Positions 5,740 to 14,210 of a DNA stretch of 29,682 nucleotides are shown piece by piece (position 1 is the stretch's first letter; each line of letters begins with the position of its first letter). The notes below the pieces were generated by a model. The model saw only the letters and a program-made list of their open reading frames with translations. It was not told the DNA's origin and searched no databases. Origin of the DNA: CAVDRM01 sp963626285 (GTDB lineage: Bacteria > Bacillota > Clostridia > Christensenellales > Aristaeellaceae); contig CAVFWQ010000010.1 of NCBI GenBank assembly GCA_963626285.1, positions 1-29,682 of the forward strand, read 5' to 3'. The translations under genes were made by a program, and so were the position numbers.

Positions 5740-8009
5740 AGGGCTTGTCCCTCCTGCTTGTAATGATTGATAAGGCAGCCGTCCGCCAAAATTCGGCGTT
5801 CTTCGGGCGTTAACGCGCCGATGCGGACGGTGAACGGCCTGGCTGCGCCGCACTCGGAAACGGCATACGCCGTCATGGCGGGCGCGCCCTCCAAGATGGA
5901 TTTGCGAATGCCGGGGATAAAGATCCAGTCGTTCAGGGCAAAGGCATCGGTCTCGTCCACCGTAAACGGCACCATGCCCCAGTTGATGCAGTTCGAGCGG
6001 TAGCGCTTCGTGGCGTACTCCTTGGCCAGATTTGCGCACCCGCCCAGCACGCGCTGACAGCTTGCCGCCTGCTCGCGGGCGGAGCCGTCGCCGGGCTTGT
6101 TGGCAAAAATGACCGAGCCGATGTTCGTTTGAAGCGGGTCGACGGGAACAAGGGGGCGAAGCGCCTCGTAAACGCGGGCAACCTCGTCCGGCAATACGCC
6201 CGCAAGCCTCTTTTGCTCCAGCGCCCGTACAGCCTTGGCGCGACCGACATAGGCAGGGTCCTTTCGGGAGAGGGCAAACTCGCTTAGACGCTCCGGATTG
6301 GAGCGGTAGGAGGAGGTCTCGCCGGAGGGAATCAGCTCGTCCGTGGTGGTGACGGGGTCGGTGATGAAGCTGCAAACCTTCATGAGAAGGTCGCCGCTCA
6401 GGGCGGGCATGGACGGCCAATCCCGAATATTCGGGCCGAAGACAAGCGAAGCATCCGCGTCGGCGTGACCGAAGCCGAAAAACACGCGCTTGTCATAGAC
6501 GCTTTTGTCAAAGGTGTGCCGATAGCTGCGGTAAGAAACGTCCAAATCGGTTGCGGGCGTCAGGCGTCCGCCGTTTCGGGCGGTCGCCGCAATGGAGCGG
6601 GCGTCCATCAGCGCAACGCAGCTCAGCTGCCCCTCGCCCGGCTTTGAACCCTCGCGGTTGGGGAAATTGCGCGTGGTGTGGCGGATGGAAAGCTCGCCGT
6701 TGGCGGGGGTGTCGCCCGCGCCGAAGCACGGACCGCAGAAGCATTCGCGGACGATTGCGCCGGCGCCTGCCAAATCGCCCAGCACGCCGTTTTTCATCAG
6801 CTCCAGATAGGAGGGCATGCTGTCCGGATAGACGCTCAGGCTGAATTCGCCGTTCCCGACGGAATGCCCGCGCAGGATGTCCGCCGCGGCGCAGAGGTTG
6901 TCAAACATGCCGCCGGAGCAGCCCGCAATGACAGCCTGCTCCACATACACGCCGCCGTCGCGGACTTTATGCAGGAGGTCGATTTTCGCGCCGTTTATCT
7001 GCGCGTTCACCCGCTCCTGACAGTCGTGCAGGATGTCCTTCGGATTGTTAAGCAGCGTACGGATGGGCATGGACAGGCTCGGATGCATGGGCAGAGCAAT
7101 CATGCATTCGATTTTAGACAAATCAACATAAACGCAGCCGTCATAATAGGCGACGGGCGCGGGGGCAAGGGGATGATAGTCGCCCTCCCTGCCGTGCAGC
7201 GCCAGATATTCGCGGACGCTTTCGTCCGTCTCCCACACGGACGACCAGCAGGTGGTCTCCGTGGTCATGACGTCAATGCCGTTGCGGAACTCAACGGGCA
7301 GCTCGGCAATGCCGGGACCGACAAACTCCATCACCTTATTTTTGACATAGCCGCCTGCATAAACGGCACCGCAGATGGCCAGCGCCACATCATGCGGGCC
7401 GACGCCGGGGCGCGGCGCGCCCGTCATATAGATGCAGACGACCTGCGGACGCGCCATATCGTAGGTGCGCCCGACAAGCTGCTTCGCCAGCTCGCCGCCG
7501 CCCTCGCCGACGGCCAAAGTGCCCAATGCGCCGTAGCGGGTGTGCGAATCACTGCCCAAAATCATCCTGCCGCAGCCCGCCATCATCTCTCGGTTAAAGG
7601 TATGGATGACGGCCAGATTCGGCGGCACATAGATACCGCCGTATTTGCGGGCGGCGGACAGGGCAAACACATGGTCGTCCTGATTGATGGTGCCGCCGAC
7701 GGCGCAGAGGCTGTTGTGGCAGTTGGTCAGCACATAGGGCAGGGGAAAGCGCGTCATGCCGCTGGCGCGGGCGGTCTGAATGATGCCGACATAGGTGATG
7801 TCGTGGCTGGTCAGGCTGTCAAAGCGAAGGCGGAGCTGCCGCATATCGCCGCTTTGGTTGTGGCGTTTCAAAATGCCGTAGGCAATCGTGCCGCGCTCGG
7901 CCTCCTCCCTGCTGACGGGCTGACCGGACAGGTGGGCGGCTTCCTCATCGGTTTCGGCTATCTGCCGCCCGTTCAGCAGATACACGCCGGAATCATATAG
8001 CTTGAGCAT
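5736..8009 (-). CDS. Aconitase-family hydratase (YbhJ-like)
   Basis: A 757-residue Fe-S hydro-lyase. The catalytic region shows 'ILGSDSHTRYGALGTLAVGEGG' (aconitase signature 1 region), a first cluster Cys in 'IAGCSGG', and the Cys pair in 'ECFCGPCFGAG' (C-x2-C), followed by 'TTRNFPNREG', the aconitase 'SNRNFxGR' site. The C-terminal swivel domain is present with 'ANKPGDGSAREQA' in place of 'GDSSREHA' and 'RSNCINWGMVPF'. The architecture and length fit COG1048, especially the YbhJ branch of uncertain substrate. ATG 8009 has AGGAGGT 6 nt upstream. It lies 42 nt after citC in the citrate lyase operon and is coupled to the flavin-reductase-like gene. I infer that it interconverts citrate, cis-aconitate and isocitrate, or related acids, to feed citrate lyase. 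LeuC-type two-subunit enzymes are excluded by the fused swivel domain. Confidence 0.85.
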   Translation of the reverse strand: MLKLYDSGVYLLNGRQIAETDEEAAHLSGQPVSREEAERGTIAYGILKRHNQSGDMRQLRLRFDSLTSHDITYVGIIQTARASGMTRFPLPYVLTNCHNSLCAVGGTINQDDHVFALSAARKYGGIYVPPNLAVIHTFNREMMAGCGRMILGSDSHTRYGALGTLAVGEGGGELAKQLVGRTYDMARPQVVCIYMTGAPRPGVGPHDVALAICGAVYAGGYVKNKVMEFVGPGIAELPVEFRNGIDVMTTETTCWSSVWETDESVREYLALHGREGDYHPLAPAPVAYYDGCVYVDLSKIECMIALPMHPSLSMPIRTLLNNPKDILHDCQERVNAQINGAKIDLLHKVRDGGVYVEQAVIAGCSGGMFDNLCAAADILRGHSVGNGEFSLSVYPDSMPSYLELMKNGVLGDLAGAGAIVRECFCGPCFGAGDTPANGELSIRHTTRNFPNREGSKPGEGQLSCVALMDARSIAATARNGGRLTPATDLDVSYRSYRHTFDKSVYDKRVFFGFGHADADASLVFGPNIRDWPSMPALSGDLLMKVCSFITDPVTTTDELIPSGETSSYRSNPERLSEFALSRKDPAYVGRAKAVRALEQKRLAGVLPDEVARVYEALRPLVPVDPLQTNIGSVIFANKPGDGSAREQAASCQRVLGGCANLAKEYATKRYRSNCINWGMVPFTVDETDAFALNDWIFIPGIRKSILEGAPAMTAYAVSECGAARPFTVRIGALTPEERRILADGCLINHYKQEGQAL

Positions 8010-8051
8010 GATGCACCTCCTGAAACTGATAGATACGTTTAAAAAAGAGCA

Positions 8052-9086
8052 TTAGTGGTGAATGAGCTGCGTTTCCCTTTGAATGGCATTCACGGTGTCC
8101 TGCCCCTCCGGGCTTGTCAGGAAGCGCCAGCTGGTTTCGGGGAGAAGGGCATGGGCTGCGCCCATGTTTCCGTCGTGGATGGCCTGACGGACATCGCTGG
8201 CGCTGACGGCGCGGCCGTTCAGTTCAAGGCGCGGCACGGTGCGAAACGCAATGCCCGCCTTGGGCAGGGTGTCCGCCATGACCGCGTTGTACAGCGCCGT
8301 CACCCGGCTGAACGGCTCCTCGCCCGCAAAGCGGATGCCGATGTTCATGGCCTGCGCGATGCGCACAAAGACCGCCGCATCCAATGCCGCATGTACCCTG
8401 GAGACCTGCTGCTCCTGTTTGAGAAAATAGCTGGGGAAGGTCGCCGAGGAAATGATGTAAGGTCCGCTGTCGTGCAGGATGACCTTCGGCAGATCCGCCG
8501 TGCCGAGCGTCACCAGTTTTTTGCGGATTTCCGGCGCGATAGGACCGAAGCGCTCGCTTAAAACGAACACATGCACGGCGTCCGCGGCGGCGCAGGCGTT
8601 TTCCAGCAAAAAGCGGTGTCCCTTCGTGAAGGGATTGGCGTTCATGACCACGCAGGCTGTCCTGTCCTTGGGCGCGGAGGCTGTCGGGAGCGTTTTCAGC
8701 CAGTCCGCAAAGCCGTTTTTCCTGTTTTCCAAGAACGCCACATCCGTCGTGCGGGCGATTTCGTAAAAGCCCAGCTCCCGAAAAAAGACCGCCGAGGCGG
8801 GCTTGGTATACAAAAAGAGGCGCGTGCATCCACGCGCTGCCTGCATTTCACACAAATGGCCGATGACCAGGTTCATCAGCCCCTCGCCCCTGTGGGCATC
8901 ATCCACGGCCAGACAGCGCAGGGTATTCTGATAGCTGCTGCCCGTGGCGCAAAGCGTAAAGTCATCATCGAATACGCCGCAGATGTAATCCGCCAGCGCG
9001 TCCCGCCTGAGACCGCTTTTCAAAAGCAGGGCGTCCGCCGCGGCATAGCCGCGCTTATCCGAAATCGCAGCAACGGTATAGCTCAC
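8052..9086 (-). CDS. citC: [Citrate (pro-3S)-lyase] ligase (acetate:SH-citrate lyase ligase)
   Basis: A 344-residue enzyme that activates citrate lyase by acetylating, with ATP and acetate, the thiol of the prosthetic group on CitD. The N-terminal GNAT-like domain includes 'LRCLAVDDAHRGEGLMNLVIGHL' and 'FLYTKPASAVFFRELGFYEIA'. From about residue 140 the nucleotidyltransferase domain starts with 'CVVMNANPFTKGHRFLLENA', the HxGH-like ATP site, and continues with 'VLSERFGPI' and 'VSASDVRQAI'. Length and domain order match CitC. The start is GTG at 9086 with AAGGAG 8 nt upstream. It follows citF by 50 nt, so it is placed last of the cit genes, unlike the citCDEF order of Klebsiella. Confidence 0.95.
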   Translation of the reverse strand: MSYTVAAISDKRGYAAADALLLKSGLRRDALADYICGVFDDDFTLCATGSSYQNTLRCLAVDDAHRGEGLMNLVIGHLCEMQAARGCTRLFLYTKPASAVFFRELGFYEIARTTDVAFLENRKNGFADWLKTLPTASAPKDRTACVVMNANPFTKGHRFLLENACAAADAVHVFVLSERFGPIAPEIRKKLVTLGTADLPKVILHDSGPYIISSATFPSYFLKQEQQVSRVHAALDAAVFVRIAQAMNIGIRFAGEEPFSRVTALYNAVMADTLPKAGIAFRTVPRLELNGRAVSASDVRQAIHDGNMGAAHALLPETSWRFLTSPEGQDTVNAIQRETQLIHH

Positions 9087-9136
9087 GGCGGACGCTCCTT
9101 TCTTATCCTACGCTCAGGCGTTAAGCGGCATCGGCA

Positions 9137-10693
9137 TCACAGCTGAAGAGGCTTGATTTTCCGAACGACATCCAAGATCGTTCCGTCCCGTGCCTCCAGC
9201 ACGGCGACGACCTTATCCTCCCATTCGAGGTCATCCGGCGTGCCGACCAGACTGTACGCCTTTTTCTGAAGGGCTTCGATCGGGACATGGAGGATATGCG
9301 CCTCGTCCAGGCACTGAATGAGGTCGGGGCGCAGGGGGTTGACGGCGATGCCGTAGTCCGTCACCAGCACGTCCACGCAGTCGCCCGGCGTGGTCACGGT
9401 GACGACATGCTCGCACACGGTCGCCATGCGGCCGCGGATGAGCGGGGTGACGATGATGCAGCACTTGCTGCCCGCCGCCGCGTCGGGGTGTCCGCCGGGC
9501 GCGCCGCGCAGAACGCCGTCCGAGCCGGTCAGGACGTTCACGTTAAAGCCCGTGTCGATTTCCAGCGCCGCCAGCACCACGAAGTCCAGCTTGTTGACGA
9601 ACGCGCCCTTGTTGGCGGGGTTGGCGTACTGGCTGGCGCTCATTTCAAAGTGGTTCGGGGTCTGGTGGATACTATTCACCGCGTCCAGGTCAAAATCCTG
9701 CACGTCGATGACCTTGCCGACCTTGCCTTTTTGCAGCAGGTCGACCATCGGCTTGCAGATGCCGCCGATAGACCAGCCCATTTTGATGCCGCGCTCGTCC
9801 ATGTACTTTTCAAGGAAGAGGTTAGCTGCTAAAGAGGGACCGCCCACGCCGGTCTGGAAGGAAAAGCCCTCTTTGAAGTAGGGCGTTGCGGCGATGATGC
9901 GCGCCACGTTCTCCGCCATCATCAAATCACGCGGATTCTGGCTGATGCGGGCGGCGGCGCTGGCGATTTTCTTCGGGTTGCCGATGGACTCCACCTCGAC
10001 CACTGCGTCCACGTCAATGGCCTCAATGGAGGCGGGCATATTGGGAAAGTCCACCAGACAGTCCGTGACGACCACCACATGGTCGGCATAGCGGGCATCG
10101 GTCATGGCGTAGCCCATCGAGCCGCAGTTGCTCTTGCCGCCGATGCCGCGGCAGTTGCCCATGCAATCGCTGGTCGGGGCGGCGATGAAGGCGATGTCGA
10201 TATGCACCTCGCCCGCTTCGATGGCGCGGGGACGGCCGCCGTGACTGCGGATGACGGCGGGGGTCTTCAGCTTTCCGGCGGAAACGACCTCGCCGATTTT
10301 GCCGCGGATGCCACTGGTCTGGATGCCGACGATCTTGCCCTGCTCGATGTATTCGGCCACGGGGTCGTGCGCTTCGCCCAGGGAGGTCGCGGCGATGGTC
10401 AGGTTATCCAGACCCAGCTCCTCGATGGCGGCCTTCATGACCATGTTGACCACGAAGTCGCCGTTGCGCAGATGGTGATGGAAGGAAAAGGTCATGCCGC
10501 TCTTTGCGCCGCACTGACGGAGTGCGTCCGCAAGGGAGGAAACGATTTTGCTCTCCTGCGGCTTTTCATGGCGACGGGTGCGCGGGGCGGCCTTCTGCAT
10601 ATATTGGCCGTCCATGTAGTTTTTGCCCTGATAGACCTCACGTCCGTAGGTGAGAAGGAATTCGGGGATATCCCGTCCGACTGCGTTCTTCAT
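9137..10693 (-). CDS. citF: Citrate lyase alpha subunit (citrate CoA-transferase)
   Basis: A 518-residue subunit that swaps acetyl for citryl on the acyl carrier CitD, the first half of citrate cleavage. Diagnostic stretches include 'GREVYQGKNYMDGQYMQKAAPR', 'LRQCGAKSGMTFSFHHHLRNGDFVVN', 'TSDCMGNCRGIGGKSNCGSMGYAM' and 'VLTGSDGVLRGAPGGHPDAA'. Full length for the family. Its ATG overlaps the TGA of citE (ATGA), so the two are translationally coupled for stoichiometric assembly of the (alpha-beta-gamma)6 complex in the cytoplasm. Confidence 0.97.
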   Translation of the reverse strand: MKNAVGRDIPEFLLTYGREVYQGKNYMDGQYMQKAAPRTRRHEKPQESKIVSSLADALRQCGAKSGMTFSFHHHLRNGDFVVNMVMKAAIEELGLDNLTIAATSLGEAHDPVAEYIEQGKIVGIQTSGIRGKIGEVVSAGKLKTPAVIRSHGGRPRAIEAGEVHIDIAFIAAPTSDCMGNCRGIGGKSNCGSMGYAMTDARYADHVVVVTDCLVDFPNMPASIEAIDVDAVVEVESIGNPKKIASAAARISQNPRDLMMAENVARIIAATPYFKEGFSFQTGVGGPSLAANLFLEKYMDERGIKMGWSIGGICKPMVDLLQKGKVGKVIDVQDFDLDAVNSIHQTPNHFEMSASQYANPANKGAFVNKLDFVVLAALEIDTGFNVNVLTGSDGVLRGAPGGHPDAAAGSKCCIIVTPLIRGRMATVCEHVVTVTTPGDCVDVLVTDYGIAVNPLRPDLIQCLDEAHILHVPIEALQKKAYSLVGTPDDLEWEDKVVAVLEARDGTILDVVRKIKPLQL

Positions 10694-11604
10694 ACCAAAT
10701 CCCCCTCATACATACCATACGCCTTGGCGAGGCGGAGGGTGCGCTCAGCGCCGGGAATAAAGGCAACATCCACCATTTTGCCGTTCACGGTGAAGACGCC
10801 GATGCCTTTCTGCTGCGCCTCACGGAAGGCGCTGACCCACATTTCGGCCTGCAGCACTTCCTTTTCGGTCGGGGCAAATATCTCGTGAACAGGGCGGATT
10901 TGCTTGGGGTTGATGAGGCTCTTGCCGTCAAAGCCCATGGCCTTGTTCTGGCGCACCTCGTTCAGGAAGCCCTCGTTGTCGTCCAAATCGGTGAACACGG
11001 TGTCAAAGCACTGCACGCCGGCGGCGCGGGCTGCCAGCAGCATCTGGCCGCGGGCAAAGAGCATATCGATGCCGTCCGCGGTGGGCTTGGTCTGCATGCA
11101 GCGGCGGAAGTCGCCGCCGGAAATGGCCACGCCGAAGAGACGGTCGCTGGCCGTGCAGATTTCGTATGCGTTCATGATGCCCTTGGGACTTTCGAGCGCC
11201 GCCATGAGCAGTGTCCGGCCGATTTCCGCGCCGAACTCCCGCTCGGCCTTTTCGGTATATTCCTCCACGGTCTTGACGTCCTGCGCGCTTTCGCATTTGG
11301 CGATGCGGATGCCGTCCGCCCCGCCCGCCACGCACACGCGGATGTCCTCCTGCCAGTGCGGGGTGTCCAGGCCGTTGATGCGCACGATGACCTCGGTATC
11401 GCCGTAATCAATGATCCTGAGGGCGTGATAAAGGCTGAAGCGCGCCGCGTCCTTCTGGTTTTCGGCAACGGCATCCTCCAGGTCCAGCATGATGGAGTCC
11501 ACGCCGTAAATGTAAGCGTCCTTGATGAGACCGGGCTTCTGCGCGTTCATGAACATCATGGTGCGGCGCAGACGGAAGCGCTCCGGCTTTGGGCGAGGAA
11601 TCAT
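10690..11604 (-). CDS. citE: Citrate lyase beta subunit (citryl-ACP lyase)
   Basis: A 304-residue TIM-barrel lyase of the HpcH/HpaI-CitE family that cleaves citryl-ACP to oxaloacetate and acetyl-ACP. Visible motifs are 'RRTMMFMNAQKPG', 'GVDSIMLDLEDAVAENQKDAAR' with acidic Mg-site residues, 'VIVRINGLDTPHW', 'LLMAALESPKGIMNAYEI' with the conserved Glu, and 'GKSLINPKQI'. The ATG at 11604 overlaps the citD TGA (ATGA) and has GGAGG 9 nt upstream; an upstream in-frame start six codons earlier is less likely. Coupled at its 3' end to citF. Confidence 0.97.
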   Translation of the reverse strand: MIPRPKPERFRLRRTMMFMNAQKPGLIKDAYIYGVDSIMLDLEDAVAENQKDAARFSLYHALRIIDYGDTEVIVRINGLDTPHWQEDIRVCVAGGADGIRIAKCESAQDVKTVEEYTEKAEREFGAEIGRTLLMAALESPKGIMNAYEICTASDRLFGVAISGGDFRRCMQTKPTADGIDMLFARGQMLLAARAAGVQCFDTVFTDLDDNEGFLNEVRQNKAMGFDGKSLINPKQIRPVHEIFAPTEKEVLQAEMWVSAFREAQQKGIGVFTVNGKMVDVAFIPGAERTLRLAKAYGMYEGDLV

Positions 11605-11903
11605 TTGACAGCACCTCCCCACGGAATATCCTTATTGCTCCTGCCGCAGGAACGGAAGACCGCGCATTCCACCCGTGCCTTCAGGGTGCAGTCCAGCGCC
11701 CCCTTGTCCACGACCGTGACATGGCCGCTTTTGACCTCAAGCCTTTCCAGCGTTTCCAGCACGGCCGCCTTGATCTGCCGCCCGTACTGGTTCATGACGC
11801 TGGAGGTGATGTCAAGCTGAAGGCCGTCCGCGCCCGGCTCTACGGTGATCTGCGCGTCGCTGCTTTCCAGCGTGCCGGCAACGGCACTTTTATCGATTGT
11901 CAT
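11601..11903 (-). CDS. citD: Citrate lyase acyl carrier protein (gamma subunit)
   Basis: A 100-residue carrier that holds the phosphoribosyl-dephospho-CoA arm. The modification site 'AGTLESSDAQITVEP' places Ser14 exactly where the Klebsiella CitD attachment serine lies. Other family stretches are 'DITSSVMNQYGRQIKAAVLETL' and 'VTVVDKGALDCTLKARVECAVFRS'. ATG 11903 is preceded by GGAGGAG; the frame extends upstream but without family similarity. First of the coupled citD-citE-citF trio, 110 nt after tctA, with a strong hairpin in the gap. Confidence 0.96.
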   Translation of the reverse strand: MTIDKSAVAGTLESSDAQITVEPGADGLQLDITSSVMNQYGRQIKAAVLETLERLEVKSGHVTVVDKGALDCTLKARVECAVFRSCGRSNKDIPWGGAVK

Positions 11904-11948
11904 AGTCTCCTCCGCTTGTTGCTCACAGCAAATATCCGCTTTTGAGAA

Positions 11949-11992
11949 GGGGACGCCGCGGGAGACCGTATCCGGCCTCCCGTCAGCGCCCC
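11949..11992 (-). promoter_or_regulatory. Long intercistronic hairpin between tctA and citD
   Basis: On the minus strand GGGGCGC pairs with GCGTCCCC, CGGGAG with CTCCCG, and an inner CCG with CGG, giving a 44-nt stem-loop. No T-run follows, so it is not a standard terminator. It lies at the border between the transporter and enzyme parts of the operon and could be a processing or 3'-protection element that sets different mRNA levels. Confidence 0.55.
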
Positions 11993-12013
11993 GAAACAGT
12001 TGATTGAAAATTG

Positions 12014-13528
12014 TCAGGCCTGCTTTTTCTTGGCAAAGAACTTTTTGAGCAGGGGCATGAACACGGGGCTCAGGAGCATCAGGATGCAGGCCGCCATGAC
12101 CACCGCCGCGATGGGCGTTCCGAACAGGGCTGCGCCCACATTGGCGCGGTTCATGAGGTACGCACGGCTGAAATGCTCCTCGCACATGCCGCCCAGCACC
12201 AGACCCAGCACGATGGCCGCGCTGTTCAGGTGCATATACTTGACGACAATGCCCATGACGCCGGCCAGCACCATGACCTGAACGCCCACGGAGCCGCCCT
12301 CGGAGTATGCGCCGATGGTCGCCAGCATGAGGATGATGGGACCCAAGTAGCTGTAGGGGATGGACAGGATCTGCGCGAAGATCTTCGCAATGCCGATGGC
12401 CACGACGACCATCAGGATGTTGGTGACGATCATGGTGACGAAGGTCGCGGAGAGGAATTCGGGCTGGTTGGTCAGCAGCAGCGGACCCATCTGCACGCCC
12501 TTGAGCGCCAGAGCGGACATCATAACGGCCGCCGCGTTGCCGCCGGGAATGCCCAGCGTCAGCAGGGGCACCATCGTGCCGCCGGTCGCCGCGTTGTTGG
12601 CAGTCTCGCCGGCAGCGATGCCGTCGATGATGCCGGTGCCGAACTTTTCGGGATACTTGGAGATTTTATTCTCCATCGCGTAGCACATGAAGGAAGCGAT
12701 GGTCGCGCCCGCGCCGGGCAGGATGCCGATGATGGTGCCGACGATGGCGCAGCGCAGCATGACCCAGCGGATGCTCCACATTTCCTTGAGGGAGGGCATC
12801 TTGGTGTTCACGCGGCCCTTGTTGATGCCTTCCTCGGCGGAGAGGCGCTTCTTTTCGTTGGTCTGCTTGAGCACCTCGCTCACGGCAAAGAGACCGATGA
12901 GCACGGGGATCATTTCAATGCCCGCCAGGAGCTGGCGGTTGCCGAAGGTCAGACGGGCAACGCCCGCCATCGGGTCTTGGCCGATGCAGGCAAGCAGCAG
13001 ACCCAGGAGACCGGAGATGATGGTGGTCAGGATGTGCTTGGTGTCCAGCACGGTCAGGATGGACAGCCCTAAGAAGGTGACGGCGAAGAGGTCGCCCTGG
13101 CCGAAGGCCAGCGCCGCCTTGGACAGCGGGGTGCTCAGCGCGAACATGACGATGGCGGAGAACAGGCCGCCGATGGCGGAGCAGAACAGCGCCACGCCGA
13201 TGGCCTTGCCCGCCTGCCCCTTCTGCGCCATCGGGTAGCCGTCAAAGGTGGTCGGCGCAGACGAGGGAACACCGGGAATCTTGAACAGAATGGCGGTAAT
13301 GCAGCCGCCGGTGATGGCGGAGCAGTAGATGGCGACCAGGAAGACGACCGCCGGAACAGGCGCCATCGTGTAGGTGAAGGTCAGACCGAGCGCAACAGCC
13401 ATTGTCGCGCTGACGCCGGGCAGAGCACCGAAGACTGTGCCCAGAACGATGGCCAGCAAAACCATGATAAATTGGCCGCCGCCGAATACGGCTTGAGCGC
13501 CGGAAAGCATCATTTGACCGAAATCCAT
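12014..13528 (-). CDS. tctA: Tripartite tricarboxylate transporter, large membrane subunit TctA
   Basis: A 504-residue integral membrane protein with about 11-12 hydrophobic segments and the two TctA signature regions: 'VLGTVFGALPGVSATMAVALGLTFTY' near the N-terminus and the repeat-related 'VGTIIGILPGAGATIASFMCYAMENKISK' near residue 260. 'ITGGCITAILFKIPGVPSSAPTTFDGYPMAQKGQAGKAIG' is the conserved TctA stretch. The protein forms the ion-coupled channel of a TTT system with TctB and TctC. GAGGAGG lies 11 nt before ATG 13528, 19 nt after tctB. Substrate is not readable from the sequence, but linkage to citrate lyase points to citrate or a related tricarboxylate. Confidence 0.96.
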   Translation of the reverse strand: MDFGQMMLSGAQAVFGGGQFIMVLLAIVLGTVFGALPGVSATMAVALGLTFTYTMAPVPAVVFLVAIYCSAITGGCITAILFKIPGVPSSAPTTFDGYPMAQKGQAGKAIGVALFCSAIGGLFSAIVMFALSTPLSKAALAFGQGDLFAVTFLGLSILTVLDTKHILTTIISGLLGLLLACIGQDPMAGVARLTFGNRQLLAGIEMIPVLIGLFAVSEVLKQTNEKKRLSAEEGINKGRVNTKMPSLKEMWSIRWVMLRCAIVGTIIGILPGAGATIASFMCYAMENKISKYPEKFGTGIIDGIAAGETANNAATGGTMVPLLTLGIPGGNAAAVMMSALALKGVQMGPLLLTNQPEFLSATFVTMIVTNILMVVVAIGIAKIFAQILSIPYSYLGPIILMLATIGAYSEGGSVGVQVMVLAGVMGIVVKYMHLNSAAIVLGLVLGGMCEEHFSRAYLMNRANVGAALFGTPIAAVVMAACILMLLSPVFMPLLKKFFAKKKQA

Positions 13529-13547
13529 GTTTTAACTCGCCTCCTCT

Positions 13548-14069
13548 TTAAACAAGATTTTCAAGCCACAGCGCGAAGTTGCGCAGGAACGGAATCGTGC
13601 CGCGGGGCAGCGTCACATCCAGCAGGCCGCTGAAGATGATGTGCAGCGCGAGCGCAACGACCGCAGAAACGATCAGCAGGCGGACGATTTTCTTTTCGCC
13701 CAGCAGCAGACCGTAGAGGAACAGGATGAGGAAGGTGGTGACGACGAAGCCCAGCGTTTCGATTAACAGGGCGGCGCCCGCCAGAATCAGCATGCCCAGG
13801 AACATCTTGCTCTTGAAGAAGGTCAGGCTGTTTTTCGCAAACGCGCTCAGGGTGAATTCGGGGTTTCCTTTGTTCTTGCGGATGATTTTGATGATGTTGA
13901 TGACGAGGCACAGCACGATGAGGCCGATGATGACCTTCGGCCAGACGTCCGGCATCAGGTTGTAGGGGTTTGCCGCGTATTTCTTCGGGATATTCGCCTC
14001 CAACACATGAGTGAAGAAGGTGAACACCATGAATACCAGCATGATGATGTTGGCAAACAGCTCAAACAA
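13548..14069 (-). CDS. tctB: Tripartite tricarboxylate transporter, small membrane subunit TctB
   Basis: A 173-residue protein with four hydrophobic segments (about 5-25, 43-62, 90-112 and 118-150), the typical TctB layout, with 'FPxxWP'-like 'LMPDVWPKVIIGLIV' near residue 40. TctB is the poorly conserved partner of TctA and is identified mainly by position between tctC and tctA. The start appears to be TTG at 14069 with GGGAG 11 nt upstream, which may keep its expression low. It is separated from tctC by 141 nt with a hairpin, so expression may drop after tctC. Confidence 0.88.
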   Translation of the reverse strand: MFELFANIIMLVFMVFTFFTHVLEANIPKKYAANPYNLMPDVWPKVIIGLIVLCLVINIIKIIRKNKGNPEFTLSAFAKNSLTFFKSKMFLGMLILAGAALLIETLGFVVTTFLILFLYGLLLGEKKIVRLLIVSAVVALALHIIFSGLLDVTLPRGTIPFLRNFALWLENLV

Positions 14070-14154
14070 GGCTTCTCAACTCCCTTTTTGTTTTTTAGAC
14101 ATTCCGTGAAAAAACAGGTGTATATTTTTAACGCGGAATTAGCGGAAATGCCTT

Positions 14155-14187
14155 CTAAAATAGGGAAGAAGAGCATGTCTCCTTCCC
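14155..14187 (-). terminator. Probable partial terminator/attenuator between tctC and tctB
   Basis: Minus-strand GGGAAG-GAG pairs with CTC-TT-CTTCCC around ACATG, followed by TATTTTAG. The T-run is weak. Such a structure after the binding-protein gene would allow more TctC than TctA/TctB, as is common in binding-protein operons. Confidence 0.5.
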
Positions 14188-14210
14188 CATGTTCAAAGAG
14201 GAACAGCGAT

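Noticed and set aside
6678..8000. Plus-strand reading frame of 440 codons opposite the hydratase
   Set aside because: Antisense shadow with repetitive His/Asp/Ala/Gly composition and no RBS or family match.
5736..8009. LeuC/LeuD-type isopropylmalate isomerase
   Set aside because: The protein is one chain of 757 residues with a C-terminal swivel domain, and no leucine genes are near.
12011..13072. Plus-strand reading frame of 353 codons opposite tctA
   Set aside because: Antisense to a conserved membrane protein; composition is dominated by His, Asp, Gly and Gln.
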